This document shows positions 1-11,700 of a stretch of DNA of 32,339 nt, in pieces (positions within the stretch are counted from its first letter, which is position 1; each line of letters starts with the position of its first letter). The stretch is from Anabaena sp. UHCC 0204. GTDB lineage: Bacteria; Cyanobacteriota; Cyanobacteriia; Cyanobacteriales; Nostocaceae. The DNA lies in contig NZ_VIKW01000032.1 of NCBI RefSeq assembly GCF_009711975.1, forward strand, positions 1 to 32,339. The letters are read 5' to 3'. The notes under the pieces were generated by a model. That model had not been told where the DNA came from and searched no databases. It saw only the letters and a list, made by a program, of their open reading frames with translations. Made by a program: the position numbers and the translations under genes.

Positions 1-3000
1 CCTATTTAGTTAGTGGAAAAAATCAAGAAGCGGCAACAGTTCCTATCGGTAAACCCCTGGCTAATACCCAAGTTTATGTATTAGATACACACCTCAAACC
101 AGTTCCTTTAGGAGTAGTGGGAGAACTGTATATTGCTGGTGAATCTTTAGCCAGAGGTTATTTCAATAGTCCTGAATTAACTAATGAAAAGTTTATTAAT
201 CATCCTTTCAGTGATGGTAAACAAAGATTATATAAAACAGGCGATCGCGTCCGTTATCTATCCAATGGTAATTTAGAATTCCTTGGTCGTTTTGATGATC
301 AGGTGAAAATTAGAGGTTATCGCATTGAATTAGGGGAAATTTCCACAGCTTTAAGTCAACACCCAGCAGTTAAAGAAAATGTAGTTATTGCTAGGGAAGA
401 AACATCAACAGAAAAGCGTCTTATTGCTTATATAATTCCTACATCTCATGCAGTATCGAATCATGAATTCCGCGACTTCTTAAAAGCAAAGTTACCGGAA
501 TACATGATACCTGCATTCTTTGTCATGCTTAAATCATTACCTCTCACCGCTAACGGTAAATTAGACCGTAATGCTTTCCCTGCACCAGAAGAAGTAGTCA
601 GCAGAGAAACTACCTTTATTGCTCCTCGTACTCCTGTAGAAGAAGTATTAGCAGGTATTTGGGGACAATTGTTGGGAGTACCACAGGTAAGTATTAATGA
701 TAATTTCTTTGAGTTGGGTGGACATTCCTTACTAGCTACTCAGGTAATTTCTCGCATTCGTACCACTTTTAATATAGAAATTCCCTTACCACAACTGTTT
801 GAATCTGCAAATTTAGCAGCATTAGCAGCGCAAATTGAAATAGCAATGCGGGGTGAACAACAGGAAATTAAAACTATTACCTCCGTTTCTAGAAATCAAA
901 ATTCACCTCTATCTTTTGCTCAACAAAGATTGTGGTTTCTTGACCAATTTGAACCAGGTAGCCCATCTTATAATCTACCTAGATCAATTCGTTTACAAGG
1001 GAAACTGAATATCAATGCACTTTCATCTAGTCTCAACGAAATTATGAGACGACATGAAATTTTGCGGACAAGTTTTACAATATCTGATGGGCAACCAATC
1101 CAAGTTATTTCTCCCTCAGTAAACTTAAAATTACCAATAGTAGATTTACAAAATATTCCCCAAAAACAGCGAGAGACGGAACTATACCGACTCGCTAATG
1201 AAGAAGCACAAACCGGATTTGATCTCACCCAAGCACCATTATTAAGAGCGAAACTGCTGCAATTGGATGTAGAAGATTATGTAATCTTATTGACTCTACA
1301 TCATATTATTTCTGATGGTTGGTCAACAGATATCTTAATTAAAGAAGTAGCCGCACTGTATACAGCTTTCTGTGCTGGTAAACCTTCTCCTTTGCCACAA
1401 TTACCTATACAATATGCTGACTTTGCAGTTTGGCAAAGACAATGGTTAGAAGGAGAAGGATTAAAAAATCAACTTGCTTATTGGCAGCAGCAATTATCTG
1501 GTGAACTCCCGATATTGCAATTACCTAATGATCGTCCTCGTCCCTCAGTTCAAACTTATGCTGGAAACACTCTATCATTTGTCCTGCCAGCAAGTTTAAG
1601 TGCAGGATTAAAAAATCTGTCAAAGCAAGAAGGTGTCACTTTATTTATGACCCTGTTAGCAGGGTTTAAAACTTTACTATATCGCTACACAAGTGAGACT
1701 GATATATTAGTTGGTTCGCCTATTGCTAACCGAAACAGAGCAGAAATTGAAAATTTAATTGGCTTCTTTGTTAATACTTTAGTATTGCGAAGTAACTTAT
1801 CTGGTAATCCTACTTTTCATGATTTACTCAAACAAGTGCGGGAAGTATCATTAGGGGCTTATGCTCATCAAGATTTACCATTTGAGAAATTAGTAGAGGA
1901 AATACAACCAGAACGTAATTTAAGCCATAATCCTTTGTTCCAGGTAATGTTTGTGCTGAAAAATGCACCAATAAGGCAATTAGAGTTACCTGGATTAAGG
2001 GTAGAGCCTTTAGAAAGTAATAGTACAACAGCGAAGTTTGACCTGACTTTAGTTATAGAAGACGTAGAGCAGGAATTAATTACTAAATTTGAATACAATA
2101 CAGATTTATTTGATGAATTAACTATTTCGAGGTTGGCTGCAAATTTTGAAGTTTTACTCACAGGAATAGTTGCTAATCCTCAGCAGCAAATTGGGGAGTT
2201 ACCTTTATTAACCACTACTGAAAAACAACAGTTGTTAGAGTGGGGCGAGGGTGAAATCAAGCTACAACCAAAATTGTGTTTACATCAATTATTTGAGGCG
2301 CAGGTGGAGAAAACGCCTGATGCGGTGGCTGTGGTATTTGAGAATCAGCAATTAACTTATCGAGAACTAAACAATAGAGCAAATCAACTTGCACACTACC
2401 TACAAAAACTGGGAGTAGAACCAGAGGTATTAGTGGGGATTTGTGTAGAGCGATCGCTCGAAATGGTAATTGGACTTTTAGCAATTCTCAAAGCTGGCGG
2501 TGCTTATGTCCCCCTAGATCCAGCCTATCCCAAAGAACGGTTAAGCTATATGTTGGCAGATGCCCAAGTTTCAGTGCTGTTAACCCAAAAACATCTATTA
2601 GAAACATTACCCGCACATAGCGCCCAAACGGTATATCTAGACCAAGATGAAAATTTATTCCTCACCCAAAGCATAGCTAACCCAATTAGCAATGCTACAT
2701 CTGAAAACTTAGTTTATGTGATTTACACCTCCGGTTCTACAGGTAAACCCAAAGGTGCAATGAACACTCACAAAGGCTTGTGTAACCGTTTACTCTGGAT
2801 GCAAGATACATATCAACTAACAGCCAGCGATCATGTTTTACAGAAAACACCTTTTAGCTTTGATGTTTCAGTCTGGGAATTTTTCTGGACTTTGTTAACA
2901 GGTGCGAGTTTAGTTATAGCTAAACCAGGTGGACATCAAGATAGTAGATATTTAGTTCAACTGATTGCTCAAGAAAAAATTACTACACTTCACTTTGTCC

Positions 3001-4133
3001 CCTCAATGTTGCAAGTCTTTCTAGAAGAAACAGAACTAGAAAAATGTGGTAATATCAAACGCATAATTTGTAGTGGCGAGGCATTATCTCTTAACGTTAA
3101 AAACCGCTTTTTTAACCAATTAAATGCCGAGTTACATAACCTTTATGGTCCAACAGAAGCTTCAATTGATGTAACTTATTGGACTTGTCAAGCCAATAGC
3201 AATGAGAAGATAGTTCCTATTGGTCGTCCAATTGCCAATACACAGATATATATCTTAGATAAACATTTACAACCTGTTCCTATTGGCGTAATTGGTGAGT
3301 TACATATTGGTGGCGTGGGATTGGCTCGTGGTTATTGGAATAAACCTGAACTCACTCAAGAAAAATTTATTTCTAGTCCATTTGCATCAGGAAAGTTTTT
3401 ATACAAAACAGGTGATTTAGCCCGTTATTTACCTAATGGTATTATTGAATATCTAGACCGTATTGACTACCAAGTGAAAATTCGGGGTTTCCGTATCGAA
3501 TTAGGTGAAATTGAATCAACCTTAAATCAGCATCCAGATGTACAAGTCAATGTGGTGATAGTACGGGAGGATAAACCCGGTAATCAACATTTGGTAGCTT
3601 ATATAGTGAGCAAATCACAGCAAGAAATTAATACTATTGAACTTCGCAGTTTTTTACAAGATAAACTACCCAGTTATATGCTACCAACGGCGTTTGTCGT
3701 ATTAGATAAACTGCCTTTAAGCCCCAATGGAAAAGTAGACCGTCAAGCTTTACCTGCACCAGAAATAGGTTTTGAACCAAATCAACAACAGGTATTACCA
3801 AGAAATCCAGTTGAAGAACAAGTAGCTAAAATTTGGGCTGAAGTTCTCGGTTTACAGCAGGTTGGTATTTACGACAATTTTTTTGAATTGGGCGGACATT
3901 CTCTGCTGGCAACTCAGGTAATTTCCAAAATTCGCCAAACCTTCCAAGTTGAACTATCTCTACGTCGTTTCTTTGAGTTACCAACCATTGATTCATTTTC
4001 TCAGGAGATTTTGAAAGCCCAAGAGCAACAAGCTCAAAAGCCAATTATGACACCCCAACGGATAGCCAGAGAAACACGTTGCATCAAGTTATCCTCTCTT
4101 CGGTCAGGTTCTAATAACTCGCAGTCTAAATAA
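1..4133 (+). CDS. NRPS, 5'-truncated: (A)-PCP-C-A(Ser)-PCP
   Basis: The frame is open from base 3 through the left edge. The GTG at 117 is internal, not a start, because the upstream codons already encode adenylation sequence (VPIGKPLANTQVYVLD). Visible order: C-terminal part of an A domain (YKTGD, IRGYRIELGEI, NGKLDR) to about base 590; PCP with FELGGHSLL, phosphopantetheine Ser at 726-728; C domain at about 900-2230 with SFAQQRLWFLDQ and intact HHIISDG (L-to-L type); complete A domain at about 2270-3760 with YTSGSTGKPKG and NLYGPTE; second PCP at about 3790-4000 (FELGGHSLL). The specificity residues of the complete A domain read D-V-W-H-I-S-L-I-D-K, one conservative change from the classic serine code. 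The specificity of the cut A domain cannot be read. A roughly 60-residue tail follows the last PCP. The next gene starts 18 nt downstream. Confidence 0.96.
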   Translation, partial: YLVSGKNQEAATVPIGKPLANTQVYVLDTHLKPVPLGVVGELYIAGESLARGYFNSPELTNEKFINHPFSDGKQRLYKTGDRVRYLSNGNLEFLGRFDDQVKIRGYRIELGEISTALSQHPAVKENVVIAREETSTEKRLIAYIIPTSHAVSNHEFRDFLKAKLPEYMIPAFFVMLKSLPLTANGKLDRNAFPAPEEVVSRETTFIAPRTPVEEVLAGIWGQLLGVPQVSINDNFFELGGHSLLATQVISRIRTTFNIEIPLPQLFESANLAALAAQIEIAMRGEQQEIKTITSVSRNQNSPLSFAQQRLWFLDQFEPGSPSYNLPRSIRLQGKLNINALSSSLNEIMRRHEILRTSFTISDGQPIQVISPSVNLKLPIVDLQNIPQKQRETELYRLANEEAQTGFDLTQAPLLRAKLLQLDVEDYVILLTLHHIISDGWSTDILIKEVAALYTAFCAGKPSPLPQLPIQYADFAVWQRQWLEGEGLKNQLAYWQQQLSGELPILQLPNDRPRPSVQTYAGNTLSFVLPASLSAGLKNLSKQEGVTLFMTLLAGFKTLLYRYTSETDILVGSPIANRNRAEIENLIGFFVNTLVLRSNLSGNPTFHDLLKQVREVSLGAYAHQDLPFEKLVEEIQPERNLSHNPLFQVMFVLKNAPIRQLELPGLRVEPLESNSTTAKFDLTLVIEDVEQELITKFEYNTDLFDELTISRLAANFEVLLTGIVANPQQQIGELPLLTTTEKQQLLEWGEGEIKLQPKLCLHQLFEAQVEKTPDAVAVVFENQQLTYRELNNRANQLAHYLQKLGVEPEVLVGICVERSLEMVIGLLAILKAGGAYVPLDPAYPKERLSYMLADAQVSVLLTQKHLLETLPAHSAQTVYLDQDENLFLTQSIANPISNATSENLVYVIYTSGSTGKPKGAMNTHKGLCNRLLWMQDTYQLTASDHVLQKTPFSFDVSVWEFFWTLLTGASLVIAKPGGHQDSRYLVQLIAQEKITTLHFVPSMLQVFLEETELEKCGNIKRIICSGEALSLNVKNRFFNQLNAELHNLYGPTEASIDVTYWTCQANSNEKIVPIGRPIANTQIYILDKHLQPVPIGVIGELHIGGVGLARGYWNKPELTQEKFISSPFASGKFLYKTGDLARYLPNGIIEYLDRIDYQVKIRGFRIELGEIESTLNQHPDVQVNVVIVREDKPGNQHLVAYIVSKSQQEINTIELRSFLQDKLPSYMLPTAFVVLDKLPLSPNGKVDRQALPAPEIGFEPNQQQVLPRNPVEEQVAKIWAEVLGLQQVGIYDNFFELGGHSLLATQVISKIRQTFQVELSLRRFFELPTIDSFSQEILKAQEQQAQKPIMTPQRIARETRCIKLSSLRSGSNNSQSK

Positions 4134-4151
4134 AGGAATATTTAAATTACC

Positions 4152-7100
4152 ATGACACTAAAAACTTGCCAAGACCAAAATTTTATAGACACTACAGAAA
4201 TAGAAGTGTACGTTTTTCCGGCATCTTTTGGACAAAAGCGGTTATGGTTCTTAGATCAGTTAGAACCGGGAAGTCCTTTTTATAACTTGCCTTTTGCTGT
4301 GCGATTGCAGGGAAACTTAAATGTATCTGTACTAGAGCAAAGTTTTCAAGCAATTATAAAACGCCATGAAGCTTTACGGACTGCGTTAATAACAGTGGAT
4401 GAAGAACCTGTACAAGCGATCGCTCCTGAAATTACCTTCACCATACCAATAGTCAATTTAGAAAATTTACCCGAATCAGAGCGAGAAATCCAGGCACTAA
4501 AAATAGCTACAGAAGAAGCCCAAAGTCCATTTATCTTGTCAGAATATCCCTTAATGCGGGTAAAACTTCTGCGACTTCATGAGCAGGAACATATACTATT
4601 ATTAACTGTCCATCATACGGTTTTTGATGGTTGGTCTATCGGGATATTATTAAGAGAATTAGCGGCAATTTACACCAACTATTCCGCAGGTCAACTTTCT
4701 CCATTACCAGAATTACCACTTCAGTATGCTGACTATAGTGTGTGGCAACAAGAATGGTTGCAAGGAGAAGTTTTAGAACAGCAATTAGCTTATTGGCAAC
4801 AACAACTGGCTGATATTTCGCCATTACAATTACCAACTGATAAACCTCGTTCAGCACTGCAAACATATCAAGGAGATACTTACTCTTGGCAGATACCTCA
4901 AGATTTAACTAACGCTTTGGAAGGTTTGAGTAAAAAAGCAGGGGTGACAATGTTTATGACTTTGTTGGCTGCCTTTAATACTCTACTGTATCGCTACACA
5001 GGTCACGATGATATTGTCGTTGGTTCAGCGATCGCTAACCGTAATTGGGCTGAAAGTGAAGGGATTATTGGCTTATTTGTCAACACTTTGGCCTTGCGGA
5101 CTCAAATCAATGGTAATCCTAGCTTTGAGGAATTGCTGAATCAGGTTCGGGACATTACTTTAGGTGCTTATTCCCATCAAGATTTACCCTTCGAGAAATT
5201 AGTAGAAGAACTGCAACCAGAACGAAATTTAAGCAATAACCCATTTTTCCAAGTATGGTTTGCGCTGCACAATCTCCCGATACCAATTATGCAATTAGGG
5301 GATTTAGTCCTCACTTCCATCAAGGTTAAAAAGGGTACATCCCAGTTTGATTTAAGCTTAGATATAAGTATAGGCGAGCAAGGATTAACAGGAAGCATCG
5401 AGTACAGTACAGAGTTGTTTGCATCAGCCACAATTGCTCGGATGGTAGAGCATTTCCATACTTTACTTTATGGTATAGTTGCTAATCCCCAAGCCAAGTT
5501 ATCAGAGTTACCGTTGTTAAGTGAGGCGGAAAAAGATAAATTATTTGAGTGGAATAACACACAGAATAACTTGATAGAATCATGTAGTTTACATGATAAA
5601 TTTGAAGCACAAGTAGAAAAAACACCAGATGCCATTGCAGTTATTTTTGCAGGTGAATCACTGACTTATAGAAAACTCAACCACAAAGCCAACCAACTAG
5701 CTAATTATTTACAAAACTTAGGAGTAACTGCTGAGACTTTAGTGGGAATTTGTATGCACAGATCCCTAGAAATGATCATTGGTATTCTGGGGATTTTAAA
5801 AGCTGGGGGAACTTATGTCCCACTTGATCCTATTTACCCTGTTGAGCGTTTGGGGTTAATGCTTCAAGATGCACAAGTTCCTATTTTATTAACTCAAGAA
5901 TCTTTAGTTATTCAACTACCAAAACACAAGGCTCAAGTTGTTTGTTTGGATAAAGATTGGGAAACTATAGATTCTTATAATTGTCAATATATTGTTCATG
6001 ATTCATCCTTAGCTTATGTGATTTATACTTCTGGTTCAACAGGAGAACCCAAAGGAGTTTGTTGTTACCATCTGGGTGTTCTTAACCTACTAGCAGACTT
6101 TGAAAATAGACAATCTCTAACAGTTAAAGATGCTTGTAGTTTATGGACGAGTTTAAGTTTTGATGTTTCAGTTTATGAAATTTTTTCAGCCCTTTTATTT
6201 GGGGCAACTCTGCATATAGTACCGGAAGAAATTCGTGCCGATAGTCAAGCTTTTATTCACTGGCTGCATACTTATAAAATTACCAGTGCTTATATTCCAC
6301 CATTTATGCTGCCTGTTTTAGCAAATTGGCTAGAAGAACAATCAGAAAAATTGGAATTAACAAGGTTATTGGTAGGGGTAGAACCGATACTAGAGCAAAC
6401 TTTAATAACAATTAGCGATCGCATTCCTGGATTACACATTATCAACGGCTATGGTCCCACAGAAGCTACTATCTGTACTACACTGTATTCTGTACCAAGC
6501 CAGCAGGAATATCAGCGATACACACCCATTGGTAAACCTGTAAATAATACCCAAATTTATCTACTTAATCAGCATTTGCAACCTGTACCAATCGGAATTC
6601 CTGGTGAAATTTATATTGGTGGTATTGGTTTAACAAAAGGCTACTTAAATCGTCCTGAACTCACCAGCGAAAAATTTATCTCCAATCCTTTTGACCAATC
6701 AAAATCAACTCGCTTATATAAAACTGGTGACATCGCTCGCTATTTACCAGATGGGAATATAGAATTTATTGGTCGCAGTGATTACCAAGTCAAAATTCGT
6801 GGTTTTCGCATTGAGTTAGGAGAAATCGAGTCAGTTTTAAGACAACATCCATCAGTACAAGATACAGTTGTAGTTACACGAGAAGATATAGCCAATGATA
6901 AGCAATTAGTCGCTTACCTAGTCCCCCAAACTTCCAAGAGCGATAATTTTGAAACTGAGTATGTCTCAGATTTACAATTACTTTATGACCAATTCTACAG
7001 TTGGCAATTTTCCGAACAAGACTCTTCAATCAACTTAAGAGTTTGGACAAGCCGTTATACAAATCAAACAATACCAGAAGCAGAAATTATTGAATGTGTT

Positions 7101-8699
7101 GAAAATACAGTGGAACGTATTCTCGCACTTCAACCTCAACGCGTCCTAGAAATTGGTTGTGGTACAGGTTTAATCTTGTCCAGAGTTGCGCCTCATTGTG
7201 AGCATTACTGTGGTGTAGATATTTCCCAAACGGCTCTACAATATTTACAGCAACTATTAGCAAAACGCCAACCAGAACTATTACCTAAAGTCACTCTTAT
7301 ACAGGGAATAGCAGACCGATTAGAGGGGATAGAAGCAGAATCTGTTGATGTAATCATTCTCAATGAAATCATTCAAAATTTCCCCAGCATTGATTATTTA
7401 GTCAGTGTTCTAGAACGTGCAGTCAAAATCCTGAAACCTAGTGGTTGTATTTTTCTTGGTGGTGTGAGAAGCTTACCACTTTTAGAAGCTTTTCATACAG
7501 GATTACAACTAAATCAAGCTGAAGCCGACCTGACTGTAAGTGAGTTGAGAAAACGAATACAAGATTCTTTAAAAGCAGAAAATGAGCTAGTTATTACTCC
7601 TAATTTCTTCACAACTCTACAACAATATCTGCCGCAAATTGGTGAAGTGCAGATGGAATTGAAAGGAGGTAGTTATCATAACGAACTGACAAAGTTTAAG
7701 TATGATGTAATTCTTCGTCTCGGTTATCAGGTTGAGAACACAAAAAACCAGTCCTGGTTAAATTGGCAGCAGCAAGCATTGACAGTAGAAAGTATTCAAC
7801 AAACTTTACTGATTAATCAACCTAATACCCTAAAAATTGCCAACATTCCTAACGCTCGTGTAGCTGCTGAAATTAAAACCTTGGAGTTACTTGCAACGGC
7901 TGATGAAGCTATTACAGTTGAACAGTTACGAGCAAGTTTGACGCAAATTCCCTCAGAATCTGGTATTGATCCTCAAGATTTTTGCGTCATGGCTGATGCA
8001 CTTGCTTATAAAGTCAAAATTAGTTGGACAGAAAACAGTAATGATGGTTATTACAATGTAGTTTTTTGCCAACAAATTCCCGCATATAATTCAGAACAAA
8101 ACAATCAGGTAATAGTTTTAAATACCCCTGTTACTCCTCAATCTTGGGGTGTTTATGCCAATAAACCATTACAGCAAAAGCAGGAATTAGAATTCATTTC
8201 ACAACTGCGGAGTTTTGCCCAAAGCAAATTACCAGAGTATATGGTTCCGCAATTCTTTGTTACCTTACCAGCTTTTCCTTTAAATCCTAGTGGAAAAATA
8301 GATCGTCAGGTACTACCTGCTCCCGAACAAACTGTTAACAAAAGAGCAGATAAATTTACCTCGCCTCGCACTTCTATTGAAAAAACAATTGCAACAATTT
8401 GGACTCAAATTTTGGGTTTAGAAGCAGTGAGTATTTATGATAACTTTTTTGAAATTGGTGGACATTCCCTACTGTTAATTCAGGTACATAATCAATTAAA
8501 AGAAATCTGTCCTCACACTTTAACAGTAATGGATATGTTTAAATATCCAACCATTAGTGATTTAGCAGAATTTATAACTAGCGACCATACTGATAACCAA
8601 ATATTTAACGATGAGCAAAAAACCATAGATAACCATCAAGTTACTAAAAATAAACAAAAAGAACGTCGTCAAAAAATGCAAAAGATTCGCAATATTTAA
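4152..8699 (+). CDS. NRPS module C-A-NMT-PCP, adds an N-methylated amino acid
   Basis: A 1515-residue single module. C domain at about residues 20-445 (FGQKRLWFLDQ, intact HHTVFDG). A domain from about 475 with YTSGSTGEPKG, NGYGPTE and IRGFRIELGEI (ending near 896). The A domain is interrupted between motifs A8 and A9 by a SAM methyltransferase of about 400 residues with VLEIGCGTG starting at residue 998. The A domain then resumes with LPEYMVPQFFV and SGKIDR. The PCP has FEIGGHSLL with Ser1439. An MT inserted at A8/A9 is the standard N-methyltransferase position, so the amide nitrogen of this residue should be methylated. The specificity residues read D-V-Y-Y-L-G-G-I-C-K, which matches no code I remember, so the amino acid is left open. 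The C terminus is a very basic tail (KQKERRQKMQKIRNI), probably a docking element for the PKS that starts 20 nt later. Confidence 0.95.
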   Translation: MTLKTCQDQNFIDTTEIEVYVFPASFGQKRLWFLDQLEPGSPFYNLPFAVRLQGNLNVSVLEQSFQAIIKRHEALRTALITVDEEPVQAIAPEITFTIPIVNLENLPESEREIQALKIATEEAQSPFILSEYPLMRVKLLRLHEQEHILLLTVHHTVFDGWSIGILLRELAAIYTNYSAGQLSPLPELPLQYADYSVWQQEWLQGEVLEQQLAYWQQQLADISPLQLPTDKPRSALQTYQGDTYSWQIPQDLTNALEGLSKKAGVTMFMTLLAAFNTLLYRYTGHDDIVVGSAIANRNWAESEGIIGLFVNTLALRTQINGNPSFEELLNQVRDITLGAYSHQDLPFEKLVEELQPERNLSNNPFFQVWFALHNLPIPIMQLGDLVLTSIKVKKGTSQFDLSLDISIGEQGLTGSIEYSTELFASATIARMVEHFHTLLYGIVANPQAKLSELPLLSEAEKDKLFEWNNTQNNLIESCSLHDKFEAQVEKTPDAIAVIFAGESLTYRKLNHKANQLANYLQNLGVTAETLVGICMHRSLEMIIGILGILKAGGTYVPLDPIYPVERLGLMLQDAQVPILLTQESLVIQLPKHKAQVVCLDKDWETIDSYNCQYIVHDSSLAYVIYTSGSTGEPKGVCCYHLGVLNLLADFENRQSLTVKDACSLWTSLSFDVSVYEIFSALLFGATLHIVPEEIRADSQAFIHWLHTYKITSAYIPPFMLPVLANWLEEQSEKLELTRLLVGVEPILEQTLITISDRIPGLHIINGYGPTEATICTTLYSVPSQQEYQRYTPIGKPVNNTQIYLLNQHLQPVPIGIPGEIYIGGIGLTKGYLNRPELTSEKFISNPFDQSKSTRLYKTGDIARYLPDGNIEFIGRSDYQVKIRGFRIELGEIESVLRQHPSVQDTVVVTREDIANDKQLVAYLVPQTSKSDNFETEYVSDLQLLYDQFYSWQFSEQDSSINLRVWTSRYTNQTIPEAEIIECVENTVERILALQPQRVLEIGCGTGLILSRVAPHCEHYCGVDISQTALQYLQQLLAKRQPELLPKVTLIQGIADRLEGIEAESVDVIILNEIIQNFPSIDYLVSVLERAVKILKPSGCIFLGGVRSLPLLEAFHTGLQLNQAEADLTVSELRKRIQDSLKAENELVITPNFFTTLQQYLPQIGEVQMELKGGSYHNELTKFKYDVILRLGYQVENTKNQSWLNWQQQALTVESIQQTLLINQPNTLKIANIPNARVAAEIKTLELLATADEAITVEQLRASLTQIPSESGIDPQDFCVMADALAYKVKISWTENSNDGYYNVVFCQQIPAYNSEQNNQVIVLNTPVTPQSWGVYANKPLQQKQELEFISQLRSFAQSKLPEYMVPQFFVTLPAFPLNPSGKIDRQVLPAPEQTVNKRADKFTSPRTSIEKTIATIWTQILGLEAVSIYDNFFEIGGHSLLLIQVHNQLKEICPHTLTVMDMFKYPTISDLAEFITSDHTDNQIFNDEQKTIDNHQVTKNKQKERRQKMQKIRNI

Positions 8700-8719
8700 G
8701 GATATTTAGAGGTAACATA

Positions 8720-11700
8720 ATGACAGACTCAGTAGAAAATTACAACTTTCATGGTTCAGAAATAGCCATTATTGGTATGAGCGGACGTTTTCCCGGAGCT
8801 AAAAATGTTGATGAATTTTGGCAGAATTTAAAAAATGGCAGTTGTTCAATTTCCTCTTTCACCAAAGAAGAATTATTAGCTGCTGGTGTAGATGCTAAAT
8901 TATTGAATAATCCCAATTATGTAAAAGTCGGTGGGATATTAGCTGATGCTGAATTCTTTGATGCTGAATTCTTTGGCTTTAACCCCAAAGAAGCAGAAGT
9001 TACTGATATTCAACATCGCGTTTTTTTAGAATGTGCTTGGGAAGCCTTAGAAAATTCTGGTTACAGTTCTGAGAATTATTCCGGTTTAATAGGAGTTTAT
9101 GCTGGTAGTAACTTAAATGGGTATTTACTTCATATTTATTCCCATCCCGAAATACTTAATTCTGTAAATTCTCAACAAATAACCATCGGTAGTGACAAAG
9201 ATTATTTAACTACAAAAGTTTCCTATAAATTAAATTTAACTGGACCTAGTTATACAATTCAAACAGCTTGTTCCACCTCATTAGTTGCTGTTCATTTAGC
9301 TTGTCAAAGTTTACTATCTGGAGAATGTGATTTAGCTTTAGCTGGTGGAGTTGCTATTAATGCTAAACGTAAACAAGGTTATTTATATAAAGAAGGTGGC
9401 GTTAATTCTCCCGATGGATATTGTCGGGCTTTTGATGCTAAAGCCCAGGGAACTGTAGGAGGTGAAGGTGTAGGTATTGTTGTTTTAAAAAGATTGGAAG
9501 ATGCTTTAAATGACAAAGATACTATTCATGCCATTATTAAAGGTTCTGCCATTAATAATGATGGTGCGAACAAAGTCAGTTACACTGCACCGCGAATTGA
9601 AGGACAAGCAAAAGTAATTAGAACCGCCCAAATAGTCGCGGAAGTAGAACCGGAAACAATTACTTATATAGAAGCACACGGTACAGGTACATCTTTAGGT
9701 GATCCTATTGAAATAGCAGCCTTAACTCAAGCTTTTCCAGCAAGTACAGAGAAAAAAGAATTTTGTGCTGTAGCTTCCGTCAAAACCAATATTGGACATT
9801 TAGACGCAGCCGCAGGAATAGCAGGTTTAATCAAAACTGTTTTAGCTCTCAAGCACAAACAAATACCGCCTAGTCTGCACTTTGAAAAACCAAATCCGCA
9901 CATTGACTTTAACAATAGTCCTTTTTATGTCAATACTGTTCTCAAAGACTGGGAAGTTAACGGTATTCCCCGTCGCGCCGGTGTCAGTTCCTTTGGTATT
10001 GGTGGCACTAATGCCCATATAATTTTAGAAGAAGCTCCCCCCGTAGAAACCGTTACATCTGCTCGCAACTGGCAACTTTTGATACTTTCAGCTAAAACCC
10101 CCACAGCCTTAGAAACAGCTACCGCAAATTTAGCAATTCATTTACAACAAAACCCACATTTAAATCTAAATGATGTTGCTTATACACTACAGATAGGACG
10201 TAAAATATTTGACTATCGGCGGCTGTTAGTTTGCCAAAATTCTGAGCAAGCAGTCCAGTTATTAACATCAAAAAAAGGGGTATTAACCCATCATCAAAAG
10301 TCCTGTAAGCCTTCGGTAGTGTTCATGTTTCCCGGTCAGGGAGCGCAGTATGTCAACATGGCCGCGGAACTTTATCAAACAGAATCCGTATTTGCTAACC
10401 ATATTAACCGATGTGCTGAATTGCTAAAACCCCATTTAGGCTTAGATATACGTGAAGTTATTTATCTAACAGATAGCAAAGTAGTATCACGGTTAAATGA
10501 AACAGCTTTAACTCAGCCAGCATTATTTGTCATTGAATACGCCTTAGCGCAACTATGGATGAGTTGGGGCGTGCATCCAGAAGCCATGATAGGTAACAGT
10601 ATTGGTGAATACGTTGCAGCTACCCTCGCTGACGTTTTCTCCTTATCCGATGCTTTGATGCTGGTAGCACATCGAGGAAAACTCATGCAGCAGTTACCGA
10701 AAGGGGCGATGCTTTCCGTAGCAATACCAGCTTCCAATGTAAAAAATTTATTAGGAGATGGACTTTCTCTAGCTGTGAATAACGCTCCTTCTGCCTGTGT
10801 AGTAGCGGGTACAAATTCAGCAATTGCAGAGTTACAAGCAAAGTTACAAGCACGAGGAATAAATTGCCGACTATTGCATACTTCCCATGCGTTCCATTCT
10901 TCGATGATGGAAGCTATCATTAATCCATTTATTGAACTGTTAGCAAAAGTTACTTTTAATCCTCCCCAAATTCCTTTTATTTCTAATGTTACTGGCACAT
11001 GGATTACTACAGAACAAGTCACAGATCCTCATTATTGGGCTAAACATTTACGGCAAACTGTCTTATTTAATGAAGGCATAATTGAGTTAATTAAACAACC
11101 ACAAAGAATTTTATTGGAGGTTGGACCAGGAAGAACTTTGAGTAGTTTGGTAAAGCAACATCAAAACCAGGAAATAGTTACTTTAACTTCCGTCAGTCAT
11201 CCTCAAGAAACACAGTCAGATGTTGCTTTTATTCTCACTACTTTAGGTAGACTTTGGCTATTAGGAGTTAAAATTAATTGGTCTGGTTTTTATGGACAAG
11301 AACAACGTTTTCATATTCCTTTACCTACCTATCCTTTTGAACGCAAACCCTATTTAATTTCACTCAATAAACAGACTGGAATTCCAGTTAATAATGAGGA
11401 AAAATTAGATATTTCTAAATGGTTTTATACTCCCACTTGGAAACAGTCTTTACCAGTTATAATTTCTCAATTGGGTACAAAGAATTCCTGTTATTTAGTA
11501 TTTGCTGATGATTGTCAAATAGGTTCAGCAATAGTCAAGCAGCTAGAGTTAGAAAATCAAAATCCTATTAGTGTATTGGTAGGTGAGCAGTTTGCCAAAA
11601 TCGGTACAAACGCTTATACAATTAATCCCCAAAATCCAGAAGATTATCATGCGTTAATTGTTGATCTTCGATATCAGAATTTAATTCCCGATTGTATTTT

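Noticed and set aside
117-119. GTG at 117 as the true start of the first NRPS
   Set aside because: The in-frame sequence upstream to the window edge encodes conserved adenylation-domain residues, so the gene continues to the left.
4020-4133. Frameshift or truncated domain after the last PCP of the first NRPS
   Set aside because: The tail is short and ends in a normal stop, with the next gene 18 nt away in a clean start. It looks like a linker or docking tail rather than a broken domain.
10513-11022. 169-codon antisense frame inside the PKS gene
   Set aside because: It lies opposite a well-conserved AT domain. The protein has no recognisable features and is a shadow of codon bias on the other strand.
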